Below, piece after piece: positions 10,450 to 17,928 of a stretch of DNA of 64,000 nt. The notes under the pieces are model-generated. The model worked only from the letters and a program-made list of their open reading frames with translations, was not told the DNA's origin and did not search any database. The position numbers and the translations under genes were made by a program. Numbering within the stretch: position 1 is the stretch's first letter; each line of letters opens with the position of its first letter. Source of the DNA: Megamonas hypermegale (GTDB lineage: Bacteria; Bacillota; Negativicutes; Selenomonadales; Selenomonadaceae); NCBI RefSeq assembly GCF_900187035.1, contig NZ_LT906446.1, forward strand, positions 2,108,001 to 2,172,000, written 5' to 3'.

Positions 10450-10454
10450 GTAAA

Positions 10455-10490
10455 AAAGCTTCCAGTACAAATTGTATTGGAAGCTTTTTA
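10455..10490 (+). terminator. Terminator after the oxidoreductase gene
   Basis: AAAAGCTTCCAGTACAA pairs with TTGTATTGGAAGCTTTT with one G-T mismatch, followed by T-rich sequence. It marks the left edge of the AT-rich island. Confidence 0.85.
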
Positions 10491-10655
10491 TATTATATCG
10501 ATACAGGAATATTTTTAGTTTGTTATTAATAAGTAACTTTTTGCTACGTTTGTGTAGATAAGTATAGAAATTGTAATGCAAATCTTTTGTATTTTGATGG
10601 GTATATATAAATTATCAAGACTTTTATTAAAATTTCATTAAAAAATTTATAATCA

Positions 10656-10692
10656 TGCCAGATTTTTAAAATTATAGAGGATATACATATAT
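10656..10692 (+). promoter_or_regulatory. Divergent first copy of the island promoter-like element
   Basis: TGCCAGATTTTTAAAA followed by GAGGATATAC and TATATATAG resembles the element found before most island genes (best copies at 15795, 17071, 18559 and 23647). It lies 74 bp before the next start codon. Confidence 0.45.
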
Positions 10693-10729
10693 ATAGATAA
10701 GTTTTTTTATAAAGAAAGGTTGATTGTTT

Positions 10730-11053
10730 ATGAATAAAGTATCTATTAAAAATAATGTTTATGTTGTTGCGAAGGTTTCAAGCAAGTATAAGAACAAACT
10801 AGATTATTACTTGATTATTCCAGGAAGAGGATATGAATATGCTTTTACAAAAAACTATAGAAAAAGTTGTTATATTTTTTGTAAATCTCCAATTTTACTT
10901 AACAAAGTATTGTACAACAGAAGTCATAATATACCTTTAATGGTTTTAAAGAAATATTTTCATCATAATATGTCATATCTCATTGATTGTTTAGAATTAG
11001 ATGATTTTGTCTTGAAACGAGGTGCAAAAAATAAGTATCATAAAGCAGCTTAG
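10730..11053 (+). CDS. Hypothetical basic protein, 107 residues
   Basis: I do not recognise this protein. It is small and Lys/Tyr-rich with no signal peptide, membrane segment or cysteine cluster, ends in a basic tail (KRGAKNKYHKAA) and contains an HH motif (KKYFHHNMSYL). The ATG at 10730 is preferred because AAAGAAAGG ends 10 nt upstream; a TTG at 10724 is too close to that site. It is the first gene of the island, has its own promoter-like element and a terminator, and lies before the CARF-HEPN gene, so it may belong to the defence cargo, but nothing in the sequence proves that. Confidence 0.6.
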   Translation: MNKVSIKNNVYVVAKVSSKYKNKLDYYLIIPGRGYEYAFTKNYRKSCYIFCKSPILLNKVLYNRSHNIPLMVLKKYFHHNMSYLIDCLELDDFVLKRGAKNKYHKAA

Positions 11054-11072
11054 ATTTTTATAAATTAATAAA

Positions 11073-11109
11073 ATTTATGTGGTGCTTGTTTTATCAAGTA
11101 CCACATAAA
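11073..11109 (+). terminator. Terminator after the 107-residue hypothetical gene
   Basis: ATGTGGTGCTTG pairs with CAAGTACCACAT with a single G-T pair around a TTTTAT loop, but only AAAAAT follows, so termination may be weak. Confidence 0.55.
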
Positions 11110-11203
11110 AATATATAAAGGAATTGTGTTATAAAAAATAGAAAATATACTATTAAAATTGATATAAGATTTTGTTGTTAAATTTAAATAAGGCGGTGTA
11201 ATT

Positions 11204-12925
11204 ATGGTTAAAAACATAGTTTTATTTATAATGAGTTTATATCGTGATGATAGTATTGAGAAAGAATACACAGATGATAGTAATTTATTTAAGGCTAGTT
11301 GTAAACACACTAATGAAACAGCATTGAAATATATAGCATGGAAATTAAATCAAGAACAGCAACAGATAGATGAGATATATGCTTTTATTTCTGAACAAGT
11401 GCGAGAAACATCTTTAGATAAATTTAAAGAACTCATACAAGATGAATATTATAAAGATAAAATAATTGATGTACCGCTTTATAACAATGGAGAAATGAAA
11501 GGCTCTTTTAAAAGTATATCTGAAATGTTTGATAAATTGCAGGCTTATAAAGAAAAAAATCCTGATGATACAGTAGTTATCCATGTAGATATGACTGGTG
11601 GTTTAAGACATGCTTCAATGTTGATGTTGGCATTGATTAGAATGTTGAAATATATAGGTATGGAGCTTGGATTGGTGCTGTATGTTAATTTCAATACTGC
11701 AAAGATAGAAAATGCTAGTGATATCATGGATATGTTTACATTACTAGGTGGAGCAGAAGAATTTAATTCATTTGGTAGTGTAAATCAAATTCAAAATTAT
11801 TTTGACAAGTTAAATAGTAAAAAATTAAGAACAAGTTCTTCAGCGCTTGAATTACTATTAGAAGAGATGAGAGATTTTTCAGAAGCGATAAAAGTTTGTA
11901 CGAATTATAAAGATATGACAAATGTATTATCTTTATTGAATGATTCTCTGAAAATTTATAAAAGAATAATAAAATCGAAAAGTAATAGATTAAGTGAACA
12001 AGAGTTATTTTTTGCAAAGTTGATATTAGTGATAGAGAAAACGTACGCGGATATATTGCCTAAAGATAACAAGCCTAGTAGTGTACCTGCTATTATAAAA
12101 TGGTGTGCTAAAAGAGATTTTTTACAAGCAGCGATAACTTTTTATACAGAATGGATACCAGTATATTTAATTGAAAATAAATTAGTAATAATAAAAGATG
12201 CTTCTATTGAAGAAGAATGTAGAAAAAATAAAGCTTGGTCGAATTGGCAAGTCAGTTTTTTTAAAAATTATAGAATGTCTCAGTCGTCGCAAATAAAGTT
12301 GGAAGATGTTGAAGAATATGAATTGACATATAGTACAGTTAGAGGTTTGATAGAAAGTGATTTATCCGCAAATAAAATTTTGGGAAAGGTAAAAGACAAA
12401 AATAAAAAATTCAGTGATTTTTTAAAGGAAACAATTGATTTTATAAAGAAAACAACTCGTTATCGTTTTTATAAAGCAGTTGTTAATTTATCCAACAATA
12501 GTATATTAAAACAGATTTTAAGAGAAAGTATGCCAAAAAATGAAAATGATTTTGAAGTATATTTAACAAGAAGACTTATAAAAGAAAACAGTAATTTGGA
12601 AGCAGTTGTTTTAAATTCTGTTAAAGGGATAGAAAAAAATAGAGTGAGAGAAATTTTTGATTTAAAAGAAGATAAGAAATTAACTACTGTAGAAAAATCA
12701 AAGGAACGAAGAGAAATGTTTAAGGAGATGTTAGAAAAAAATATCATAGAAACGAAATTACCTAAAGAACGATTATTACAATTTGTAGAAGAATATTCTA
12801 ATTATGTTAATGATTGGCGTAATCAAGTTAGTCATGCTAATAGTTTGGCAGCTAGTCGGGAAAGTAATTTTGATATAGCGCAGGCAATAATCAATAGTGT
12901 TAATTTAATAGATGAAAAATTTTAA
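11204..12925 (+). CDS. CARF-HEPN protein (Csx1/Csm6-like, TM1812 type), predicted cyclic-oligoadenylate-activated RNase
   Basis: 573 residues. The N-terminal Rossmann-like CARF domain carries the TM1812-type ligand motif VDMTGGLR, with Asp129 and Arg135. A long helical middle leads to a C-terminal HEPN domain with Arg539-x4-His544 (DWRNQVSHAN), the R-x4-6-H active site of HEPN RNases. Proteins of this plan bind cyclic oligoadenylate made by Cas10 and then degrade RNA nonspecifically in the cytoplasm. The Cas10 operon starts 20 kb downstream. The gene has its own ribosome site (AAGGCGG) and terminator. Domain plan and both motifs make the call firm; the exact subfamily is not certain. Confidence 0.88.
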   Translation: MVKNIVLFIMSLYRDDSIEKEYTDDSNLFKASCKHTNETALKYIAWKLNQEQQQIDEIYAFISEQVRETSLDKFKELIQDEYYKDKIIDVPLYNNGEMKGSFKSISEMFDKLQAYKEKNPDDTVVIHVDMTGGLRHASMLMLALIRMLKYIGMELGLVLYVNFNTAKIENASDIMDMFTLLGGAEEFNSFGSVNQIQNYFDKLNSKKLRTSSSALELLLEEMRDFSEAIKVCTNYKDMTNVLSLLNDSLKIYKRIIKSKSNRLSEQELFFAKLILVIEKTYADILPKDNKPSSVPAIIKWCAKRDFLQAAITFYTEWIPVYLIENKLVIIKDASIEEECRKNKAWSNWQVSFFKNYRMSQSSQIKLEDVEEYELTYSTVRGLIESDLSANKILGKVKDKNKKFSDFLKETIDFIKKTTRYRFYKAVVNLSNNSILKQILRESMPKNENDFEVYLTRRLIKENSNLEAVVLNSVKGIEKNRVREIFDLKEDKKLTTVEKSKERREMFKEMLEKNIIETKLPKERLLQFVEEYSNYVNDWRNQVSHANSLAASRESNFDIAQAIINSVNLIDEKF

Positions 12926-12967
12926 TAAAAAAAACGGCATGATATCATTTTTCATGCCGTTTTTTTG
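12926..12967 (+). terminator. Terminator after the CARF-HEPN gene
   Basis: AAACGGCATGA and TCATGCCGTTT form a perfect stem followed by seven T. Confidence 0.9.
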
Positions 12968-13013
12968 TAAAAATAGGTGATAGATATAATATAACGATGA
13001 TGAGGTGATATTT

Positions 13014-14123
13014 ATGAAAAAATATGTAATGATAATAGTATGCCTTTTATGTAGTTTATGGTGGGCAGTGGCATCAGCGCAATCAGTAAATGTATCTGGT
13101 CATGGTATGAATTATGATGAAGCAGAAAGAGACGCACTTAGAAATGCGATAGAGCAAGCAGTTGGTACTATGGTAGATTCGACTGCATTAGTTAAAAATG
13201 GCATCTTACTTAATGATGAGATTTATAAATTTTCTAAAGGTTATATCACTAATTATCAAGTGATAGATAAAAGATGGCTTGAAGATGGTTTGTATGAAGT
13301 TAATATTTTAGCTGATGTGGATACAAATCCTAATTCTAAATTGATGAATGAGCTTACAAGATTGGGTATAATTAATCGTCAACTTCGTGACCCAAAGATT
13401 GCGGTTATAATTCCTGAATATCATATCAGAGCAAAAATTCCTGACCCTGCTGGTGAAACGGCTGTAATCAATAAATTGATAGAAGCTGGATTTAGTAGAA
13501 TAGTGTATGCAGAAGGTATGAGAGATACTATTGGTAAGCTAGATTATTTGACAAATCAAGATATGCAAAATATCGCTAATAATTTAAATGTAGATATATT
13601 AGTAGTAGGTGAAGCCTTTAGTGAAGGTGTTGGTGATGTAAGTAAATTTATTGGTAATGGCAGAGGGAGAAATACAGGGATTTTATCATGCAATGCTCGT
13701 TTAGAAGCTAAAATCTTTATAGCAAAAACAGGACAAATAATTTCTGCTAATGGCACTTATGGCAAAGCTGCTGATGTAACAGAATTTATAGCAGGGAAAA
13801 AAGCATTGAATAATGCTGGTGAAAAAATGGGAGATTATATTGTAGAAAAGCTTTTAAATTATGGTAGTGGGAATAAACAAAATATAGAACTAAAAGTTAT
13901 AACCACTGATTATAATAAAGTGAATATGGTAAATAATGCTTTACAAAATATTCGAGGAGTAAATTCAGCAAGGGTAAATAGTTATGATGAAGGTACAGCA
14001 ACTATTGATATAAAATATTCAGGAACACCACAGAATATTTATAATCAGTTAATTCAAAATATAAATTGCAATCTTAAACTGCAACAAATTACGTATAATA
14101 CTTTAACGATAGTAGTATATTAA
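13014..14123 (+). CDS. Exported FlgT-like protein
   Basis: 369 residues with a clear signal peptide (MKKYVMIIVCLLCSLWWAVASAQS). The mature N-terminus (NVSGHGMNYDEAERDAL) matches the FlgT N-terminal/LPP20-type domain, with a middle domain containing KIAVIIPEYHI and DILVVGEAF like FlgT/CsgG folds. FlgT-like proteins sit in the periplasm or outer membrane; no flagellar genes are in the window, so a flagellar role is not implied. The ATG at 13014 follows GAGGTGAT; a GTG at 13005 lies inside that site. The stop codon is only 10 bp before the first array leader. Confidence 0.8.
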   Translation: MKKYVMIIVCLLCSLWWAVASAQSVNVSGHGMNYDEAERDALRNAIEQAVGTMVDSTALVKNGILLNDEIYKFSKGYITNYQVIDKRWLEDGLYEVNILADVDTNPNSKLMNELTRLGIINRQLRDPKIAVIIPEYHIRAKIPDPAGETAVINKLIEAGFSRIVYAEGMRDTIGKLDYLTNQDMQNIANNLNVDILVVGEAFSEGVGDVSKFIGNGRGRNTGILSCNARLEAKIFIAKTGQIISANGTYGKAADVTEFIAGKKALNNAGEKMGDYIVEKLLNYGSGNKQNIELKVITTDYNKVNMVNNALQNIRGVNSARVNSYDEGTATIDIKYSGTPQNIYNQLIQNINCNLKLQQITYNTLTIVVY

Positions 14124-14133
14124 GTTTTATTTG

Positions 14134-14279
14134 CCAGCCGAAAAAGTAAAAAACCTATAATATCAAGCATTAAAAAAGATAGACATAAAACTGAAATCGG
14201 CTGGTAAGATTTCTATTAAAGATTGAAAAATAAGGATATATAAGCTATAATGAAGAAAAAGAATATTGATTTTACTGCG
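14134..14279 (+). promoter_or_regulatory. Leader of array 1: covarying hairpin plus promoter
   Basis: CCAGCCGA (14134-14141) pairs with TCGGCTGG (14197-14204), enclosing a weaker CCTAT/ATAG pairing. A promoter follows: TTGAAA at 14223-14228, 17 bp, TATAAT at 14246-14251. The predicted RNA start is about 20 bp before the first repeat, on the + strand. The last bases before the repeat, ATTGATTTTACTGCG, are nearly identical in all six leaders. Confidence 0.8.
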
Positions 14280-14627
14280 GTTAAGCATTAACATTGTACG
14301 GTCTCACTTAGTTGTTCCTAAAATAGAAACAGAAAAAATTACTGCGTTAAGCATTAACATTGTACGGTCTCACTTTAATATAGCGCTTCTTATTTTTACG
14401 CTCTCTATTAAGTTAAGCATTAACATTGTACGGTCTCACTTTTAGATATAGAAAAGCAGGATATGGATTTAACGAGTTAAGCATTAACATTGTACGGTCT
14501 CGCTAAGGCAAACAAACATATTAAGACACATAAAGTCTTGTTAAGCATTAACATTGTACGGTCGCCTTCTATTTTATCTTGATACTTTAATTGTGGCTTT
14601 AGTTAAGTATTAATATTGTACAATGTG
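14280..14627 (+). CRISPR. Array 1: six repeats (last one decayed), five spacers
   Basis: The 26-bp repeat core begins GTTAAGCATTAAC and ends TACGGTCTC; copies start at 14280, 14346, 14413, 14476 and 14540, with a decayed copy at 14602 (GTTAAGTATTAATATTGTAC). Periods are 62-67 bp. The first three cores are followed by ACTT, the fourth by GCT. Spacers are unique. Orientation is + because the conserved leader and promoter are on the left and the decayed repeat is on the right. Confidence 0.85.
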
Positions 14628-14748
14628 ATTTGGGTTGTAGAATTATGCTAAATGTATTTATGATGAATTATTGATTAATATTAACAAGTGATGCTTAGCA
14701 GTAAAATGAAAGAAGACATAACTTAGATTAAAGTTATGTCTTTTTTTT
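14628..14748 (+). terminator. Array 1 trailer and terminator
   Basis: The trailer conserved after arrays includes TTGATTAATATTAACAAG followed by TGATGCTTAGC (14671-14699). The terminator stem AGACATAACTT (14714-14724) pairs with AAGTTATGTCT (14731-14741) and ends in eight T. Confidence 0.85.
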
Positions 14749-14768
14749 ATAAAAATTTTTAAAAACCG

Positions 14769-14805
14769 TGCCGAATTTTGGAAAAAGTAGGTGATATATA
14801 AAATA
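14769..14805 (+). promoter_or_regulatory. Island promoter-like element before Cys-rich gene 1
   Basis: TGCCGAATTTTGGAAAAAG, then TAGGTGATATATAAAATAG. It directly follows the array 1 terminator and lies 81 bp before the gene. Confidence 0.6.
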
Positions 14806-14885
14806 GAGACTAAAGAGGGTGATGAAAAAAAAATAAATATTTAAAGGTAAACTAAAATTTTGTGATTAAGATTGGAGTTAGTATT

Positions 14886-15074
14886 ATGAAAAACAAAGCA
14901 AATGAAATCAAAACAAAAATTTGTATTCCAAAGGGATTTTTTGGCGGAAATTGCTCAGGTTGTCGGTATTGGGAAGAATACAATAGAGACTCAAGTGGCA
15001 GAGCATTTTGTAGTTATTATGATGATTGGTATTATCCATCAGAAAGACGAGGTTGCTTTGCTCGGAAGGAATAA
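14886..15074 (+). CDS. Small Cys-rich protein, copy 1
   Basis: 62 residues, probably zinc-binding: a C-x2-C (GGNCSGC), a Cys 16 residues later (RAFCSYY) and another 15 residues after that (RRGCF), plus an extra Cys near residue 12. The core RYWEEYNRDSSGRAF and WYYPSERRGCF is shared by five tandem copies. I recall similar hypothetical proteins in gut Firmicutes but no function. The ATG at 14886 is chosen because GGAG lies 8 nt upstream; the frame from GTG 14862 contains that ribosome site. Upstream there is a ribosome site followed by a four-codon frame (MKKK). Array 2 starts 18 bp after the stop. Confidence 0.75.
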   Translation: MKNKANEIKTKICIPKGFFGGNCSGCRYWEEYNRDSSGRAFCSYYDDWYYPSERRGCFARKE

Positions 15075-15091
15075 AAGAAGATGAGTTTTTG

Positions 15092-15231
15092 CCAGCCGAA
15101 AAAGTAAAAAGCCTATAATATTAAATATTAAATAGGCAGAAAACTGAAATCGGCTGGTAAGATTTCTATTAAAGATTGAAAAATAAGGATATATAAGCTA
15201 TAATGAAAAAAAGAATATTGATTTTACTGCG
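15092..15231 (+). promoter_or_regulatory. Leader of array 2
   Basis: Outer stem CCAGCCGA (15092-15099) with TCGGCTGG (15150-15157), inner stem GCCTAT (15111-15116) with ATAGGC (15132-15137). Promoter TTGAAA (15176-15181) and TATAAT (15199-15204). Confidence 0.8.
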
Positions 15232-15653
15232 GTTAAGCATTAACATTGTACGGTCTCGTCCGCGTTGGGTAAATAATAAGATAATCTTCAATAGTGTCGA
15301 GTTAAGCATTAACATTGTACGGTCTCGTCCGCGTTGGGTAAATAATAAGATAATCTTCAATAGTGTCGAGTTAAGCATTAACATTGTACGGTCTCGTCCA
15401 ATGGAAAGTCAGCAGCAGATGTATCTGGGACTACGTTAAGCATTAACATTGTACGGTCTCGTCCGAAACATTTAAATGTAGCTATAAAATAGAAATTCTT
15501 GTTAAGCATTAACATTGTACGGTCTCGTCCGAACATCTAGAACCTTGATGGTAGTAGCTATGCATTTGAGTTAAGCATTAGCATTGTATGGTTTCGCGCC
15601 TTCTGGTAGCTTTGTTTTAACAAATACGCTAAGCATTAACAATGTATAATGTA
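15232..15653 (+). CRISPR. Array 2: seven repeats, six spacers
   Basis: Cores start at 15232, 15301, 15370, 15434, 15501 and 15570 (the last with two changes), and a decayed copy starts at 15628. The first five cores are all followed by GTCC, so the repeat is effectively 30 bp here. The first two repeat-spacer units are identical (spacer beginning GCGTTGGGTAAATAA). Confidence 0.87.
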
Positions 15654-15772
15654 ATTTAGATTGTAGAATAATGCTAAATGTATTTATGGTGAATTTTTGA
15701 TTAATATTAACAAGTGATGCTTAGCAGTAAAATGAAAGAAGACATAACTTAGATTAAAAGTTATGTCTTTTT
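15654..15772 (+). terminator. Array 2 trailer and terminator
   Basis: The conserved trailer element lies near 15697-15725 and the stem AAGACATAACTT (15739-15750) pairs with AAGTTATGTCTT (15758-15769). Confidence 0.85.
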
Positions 15773-15794
15773 TTATAAAAATTTTTAAAAACCG

Positions 15795-15831
15795 TGCCGA
15801 ATTTTGGAAAAAGCAGGAGATATAATATATA
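15795..15831 (+). promoter_or_regulatory. Island promoter-like element before Cys-rich gene 2
   Basis: TGCCGAATTTTGGAAAAAGC, then AGGAGATATAATATATAG. Confidence 0.6.
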
Positions 15832-15922
15832 GAATAGATATTAAAGAGGGCGATGAAAAAATAAATAAATATTAAATTTAAAGGTAAACTAAAATTTTGT
15901 GATTAAGATTGGAGCTAGTATT

Positions 15923-16117
15923 ATGAAAAACAAAGTAAATGAAATTAAAACAAAAATTTGTATTCCAAAAGGATTTTTCGGTGGGAATTGTTCAAATTGT
16001 ATTTATTGGGAAGAATACAATAGAAATTCTGATGGTAGAGCATATTGTAGTTATTATGATGATTGGTACTATCCATCAGAAAGACGAGGTTGCTTTACTT
16101 ATGAAAGAAACTGGTAA
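15923..16117 (+). CDS. Small Cys-rich protein, copy 2
   Basis: 64 residues with the same C-x2-C, Cys, Cys arrangement as the copy at 14886; differences include NCSNCIYW and a TYERNW C-terminus in place of ARKE. GGAG precedes the ATG by 8 nt. No array follows; instead there is a short terminator that also follows copies 4 and 5. Confidence 0.74.
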   Translation: MKNKVNEIKTKICIPKGFFGGNCSNCIYWEEYNRNSDGRAYCSYYDDWYYPSERRGCFTYERNW

Positions 16118-16164
16118 TAAAGTCTCTCCTTAATTAATTTTATATAGAGTTATTTGTATCCCAT

Positions 16165-16206
16165 GAGCATAAGTTACTAAATGTAGCTTATGCTCAAAAT
16201 TTTTTA
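16165..16206 (+). terminator. Terminator after Cys-rich gene 2
   Basis: GAGCATAAG and CTTATGCTC form the stem, followed by AAAATTTTTT. Confidence 0.75.
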
Positions 16207-16213
16207 AAAGCTA

Positions 16214-16250
16214 TGCCGAATTTTGGAAAAAGCAGGAGATATAATATATA
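16214..16250 (+). promoter_or_regulatory. Island promoter-like element before Cys-rich gene 3
   Basis: Nearly identical to the element at 15795, followed by the same AGAATAGATATTAAAGAGGG context. Confidence 0.6.
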
Positions 16251-16341
16251 GAATAGATATTAAAGAGGGCGATAAAAAAATAAATGAATATTAAATTTAA
16301 AGGTAAACTAAAATTTTGTGATTAAGATTGGAGCTAGTATT

Positions 16342-16530
16342 ATGAAAAACAAAGTAAATGAAATTAAAACAAAAATTTGTATTCCAAAAGGAACTTTAGG
16401 TGGAAATTGTTCAGGTTGTCGGTATTGGGAAGAATATAATAGAGACTCAAGTGGCAGAGCATTTTGTAGTTATTATGATGATTGGTATTATCCATCAGAA
16501 AGACGAGGCTGCTTTGCTCGGAAGGAATAA
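16342..16530 (+). CDS. Small Cys-rich protein, copy 3
   Basis: 62 residues; its N-terminus matches copy 2 (KVNEIKTKICIPKG) but its C-terminus (RDSSGRAFCSYY, ARKE) matches copy 1. That mosaic suggests recombination between tandem copies. Distinctive residues are TLGGNCSGC. The short upstream frame seen in other copies has lost its ATG here (GATAAAAAAATAA). Array 3 follows 17 bp after the stop. Confidence 0.74.
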   Translation: MKNKVNEIKTKICIPKGTLGGNCSGCRYWEEYNRDSSGRAFCSYYDDWYYPSERRGCFARKE

Positions 16531-16546
16531 AAGAAGATGAGTTTTG

Positions 16547-16692
16547 CCAGCCGAAAAAGTAAAAAGTCTATAATATTAAATATTAAAAAAGATAGACATA
16601 AAACTGAAATCGGCTGGTAAGATTTCTATTAAAGATTGAAAAATAAGGATATATAATATATAATGAAGAAAAAGAACATTGATTTTATTGCA
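16547..16692 (+). promoter_or_regulatory. Leader of array 3
   Basis: Outer stem CCAGCCGA (16547-16554) with TCGGCTGG (16610-16617); inner stem GTCTAT (16566-16571) with ATAGAC (16592-16597), a compensated change relative to the array 2 leader. The promoter is TTGAAA (16636-16641) with TATAAT (16659-16664). Confidence 0.8.
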
Positions 16693-16928
16693 GTTAAGCA
16701 TTAACATTGTACGGTCTCGCGTTTGATAATTAAATGTTTGATAATTAATTATAGAAAAACCATGATAAACCTGTTAAGTATTAACATTGTACGGTCTCGT
16801 GTTTGAATCAGATTGCCTTTTACATAAATGGCACTATATTAAGCATTAACATTGTACGGTCTCACATGAGTTAAGTCACTTGTTTTAGATGGACTTATTA
16901 TAGTTAAGTATTAATATTGTACAATGTG
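16693..16928 (+). CRISPR. Array 3: four repeats, three spacers
   Basis: Repeats start at 16693, 16773 (one change), 16838 (first base A) and 16903 (decayed). The first spacer is long, about 54 bp, because TTTGATAATTAA occurs twice in it. Bases after the core are GCGTTTG, GTGTTTG and ACATGAG. Confidence 0.82.
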
Positions 16929-17048
16929 ATTTGGGTTATAGAATTATGCTAAATGTATTTATGGTGAATTTTTGATTAATATTAACAAGTGATGCTTAGC
17001 AGTAAAATGAAAGAAAGACATAACTTAGATTAAAAGTTATGTCTTTTT
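16929..17048 (+). terminator. Array 3 trailer and terminator
   Basis: The trailer element is at about 16973-17001. The stem is AAAGACATAACTT (17014-17026) with AAGTTATGTCTTT (17034-17046). Confidence 0.85.
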
Positions 17049-17070
17049 TTATAAAAATTTTTAAAAACTG

Positions 17071-17107
17071 TGCCGAATTTTGGAAAAAGTAGGGGATATA
17101 ATATATA
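17071..17107 (+). promoter_or_regulatory. Island promoter-like element before Cys-rich gene 4
   Basis: TGCCGAATTTTGGAAAAAGT, then AGGGGATATAATATATAG, between the array 3 terminator and the gene. Confidence 0.6.
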
Positions 17108-17198
17108 GAATAGATATTAAAGAGGGTGATGAAAAAATAAATAAATATTAAACTTAAAGGTAAACTAAAATTTTATGATTAAGATTGGAGTTAGTATT

Positions 17199-17393
17199 AT
17201 GAAAAACAAAGCAAATGAAATTAAAATTAAAATTTGTATTCCAAAAGGATTTTTTGGCGGAAATTGTTCAGATTGCATTCATTGGGAAGAATATAATAGA
17301 AATTCTGATGGTAGAGCATATTGCAGTTATTACGATAATTGGTACTATCCATCAGAAAGACGAGGTTGCTTTGCTTATGAAAGAAACTGGTAA
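17199..17393 (+). CDS. Small Cys-rich protein, copy 4
   Basis: 64 residues, closest to copies 2 and 5 (NCSDCIHW, DNWYYPSERRGCF, AYERNW). Cys spacing is unchanged. The ATG has GGAG 8 nt upstream; an in-frame ATG at 17175 precedes that site and is less likely. Confidence 0.74.
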   Translation: MKNKANEIKIKICIPKGFFGGNCSDCIHWEEYNRNSDGRAYCSYYDNWYYPSERRGCFAYERNW

Positions 17394-17440
17394 TAAAGTC
17401 TCTCCTTAATTAATTTTATATAGAGTTATTTGTATCCCAT

Positions 17441-17482
17441 GAGCATAAGTTACTAAATGTAGCTTATGCTCAAAAATTTTTT
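17441..17482 (+). terminator. Terminator after Cys-rich gene 4
   Basis: Same GAGCATAAG/CTTATGCTC hairpin as at 16165, followed by a T run. Confidence 0.75.
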
Positions 17483-17490
17483 AAAAACTG

Positions 17491-17527
17491 TGCCGAATTT
17501 TGGAAAAAGCAGGAGATATAATATATA
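17491..17527 (+). promoter_or_regulatory. Island promoter-like element before Cys-rich gene 5
   Basis: Nearly identical to the 15795 copy. Confidence 0.6.
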
Positions 17528-17618
17528 GAATAGATATTAAAGAGGGCGATGAAAAAATAAACAAATATTAAACTTAAAGGTAAAATAAAATTTTATGATT
17601 AAGATTGGAGTTAGTATT

Positions 17619-17813
17619 ATGAAAAACAAAGCAAATGAAATTAAAACTAAAATTTGTATTCCAAAAGGATTTTTTGGCGGAAATTGTTCAGATTGTATTC
17701 ATTGGGAAGAATATAATAGAGCTTCAGATGGTAGGGCACATTGCAGTTATTACGATAATTGGTACTATCCATCAGAAAGACGAGGCTGCTTTGCTTATGA
17801 AAGAAACTGGTAA
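17619..17813 (+). CDS. Small Cys-rich protein, copy 5
   Basis: 64 residues; differs from copy 4 mainly in RASDGRAHC in place of RNSDGRAYC. All four core cysteines and the PSERRGCF motif are kept. Most changes among the five copies avoid the Cys and aromatic core, which suggests that the proteins are functional and not random duplicates. Confidence 0.74.
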   Translation: MKNKANEIKTKICIPKGFFGGNCSDCIHWEEYNRASDGRAHCSYYDNWYYPSERRGCFAYERNW

Positions 17814-17860
17814 TAAAATTGCCTCCTTAATTAATTTTATATAGAGTTATTTGTATCCCA

Positions 17861-17893
17861 TGAGCATAAGTTACTAAATGTAGCTTATGCTCA
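17861..17893 (+). terminator. Terminator-like hairpin after Cys-rich gene 5
   Basis: Same GAGCATAAG/CTTATGCTC stem; here it is followed by AAAAATCTTTT and lies close to the next gene, so readthrough into that gene is plausible. Confidence 0.55.
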
Positions 17894-17928
17894 AAAATCT
17901 TTTAGTGATTAGAAAGGACGTATTTTTT

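Noticed and set aside
10540-10640. A riboswitch before the 107-residue hypothetical gene
   Set aside because: The sequence is AT-rich without stable paired elements or any aptamer motif that I can recognise.
15203-15439. Open frames through array 2 on both strands with repeated peptides such as LSINIVRSRP and MLMLN
   Set aside because: They are translations of the CRISPR repeat and the duplicated spacer; there is no ribosome site and the frames break in other arrays.
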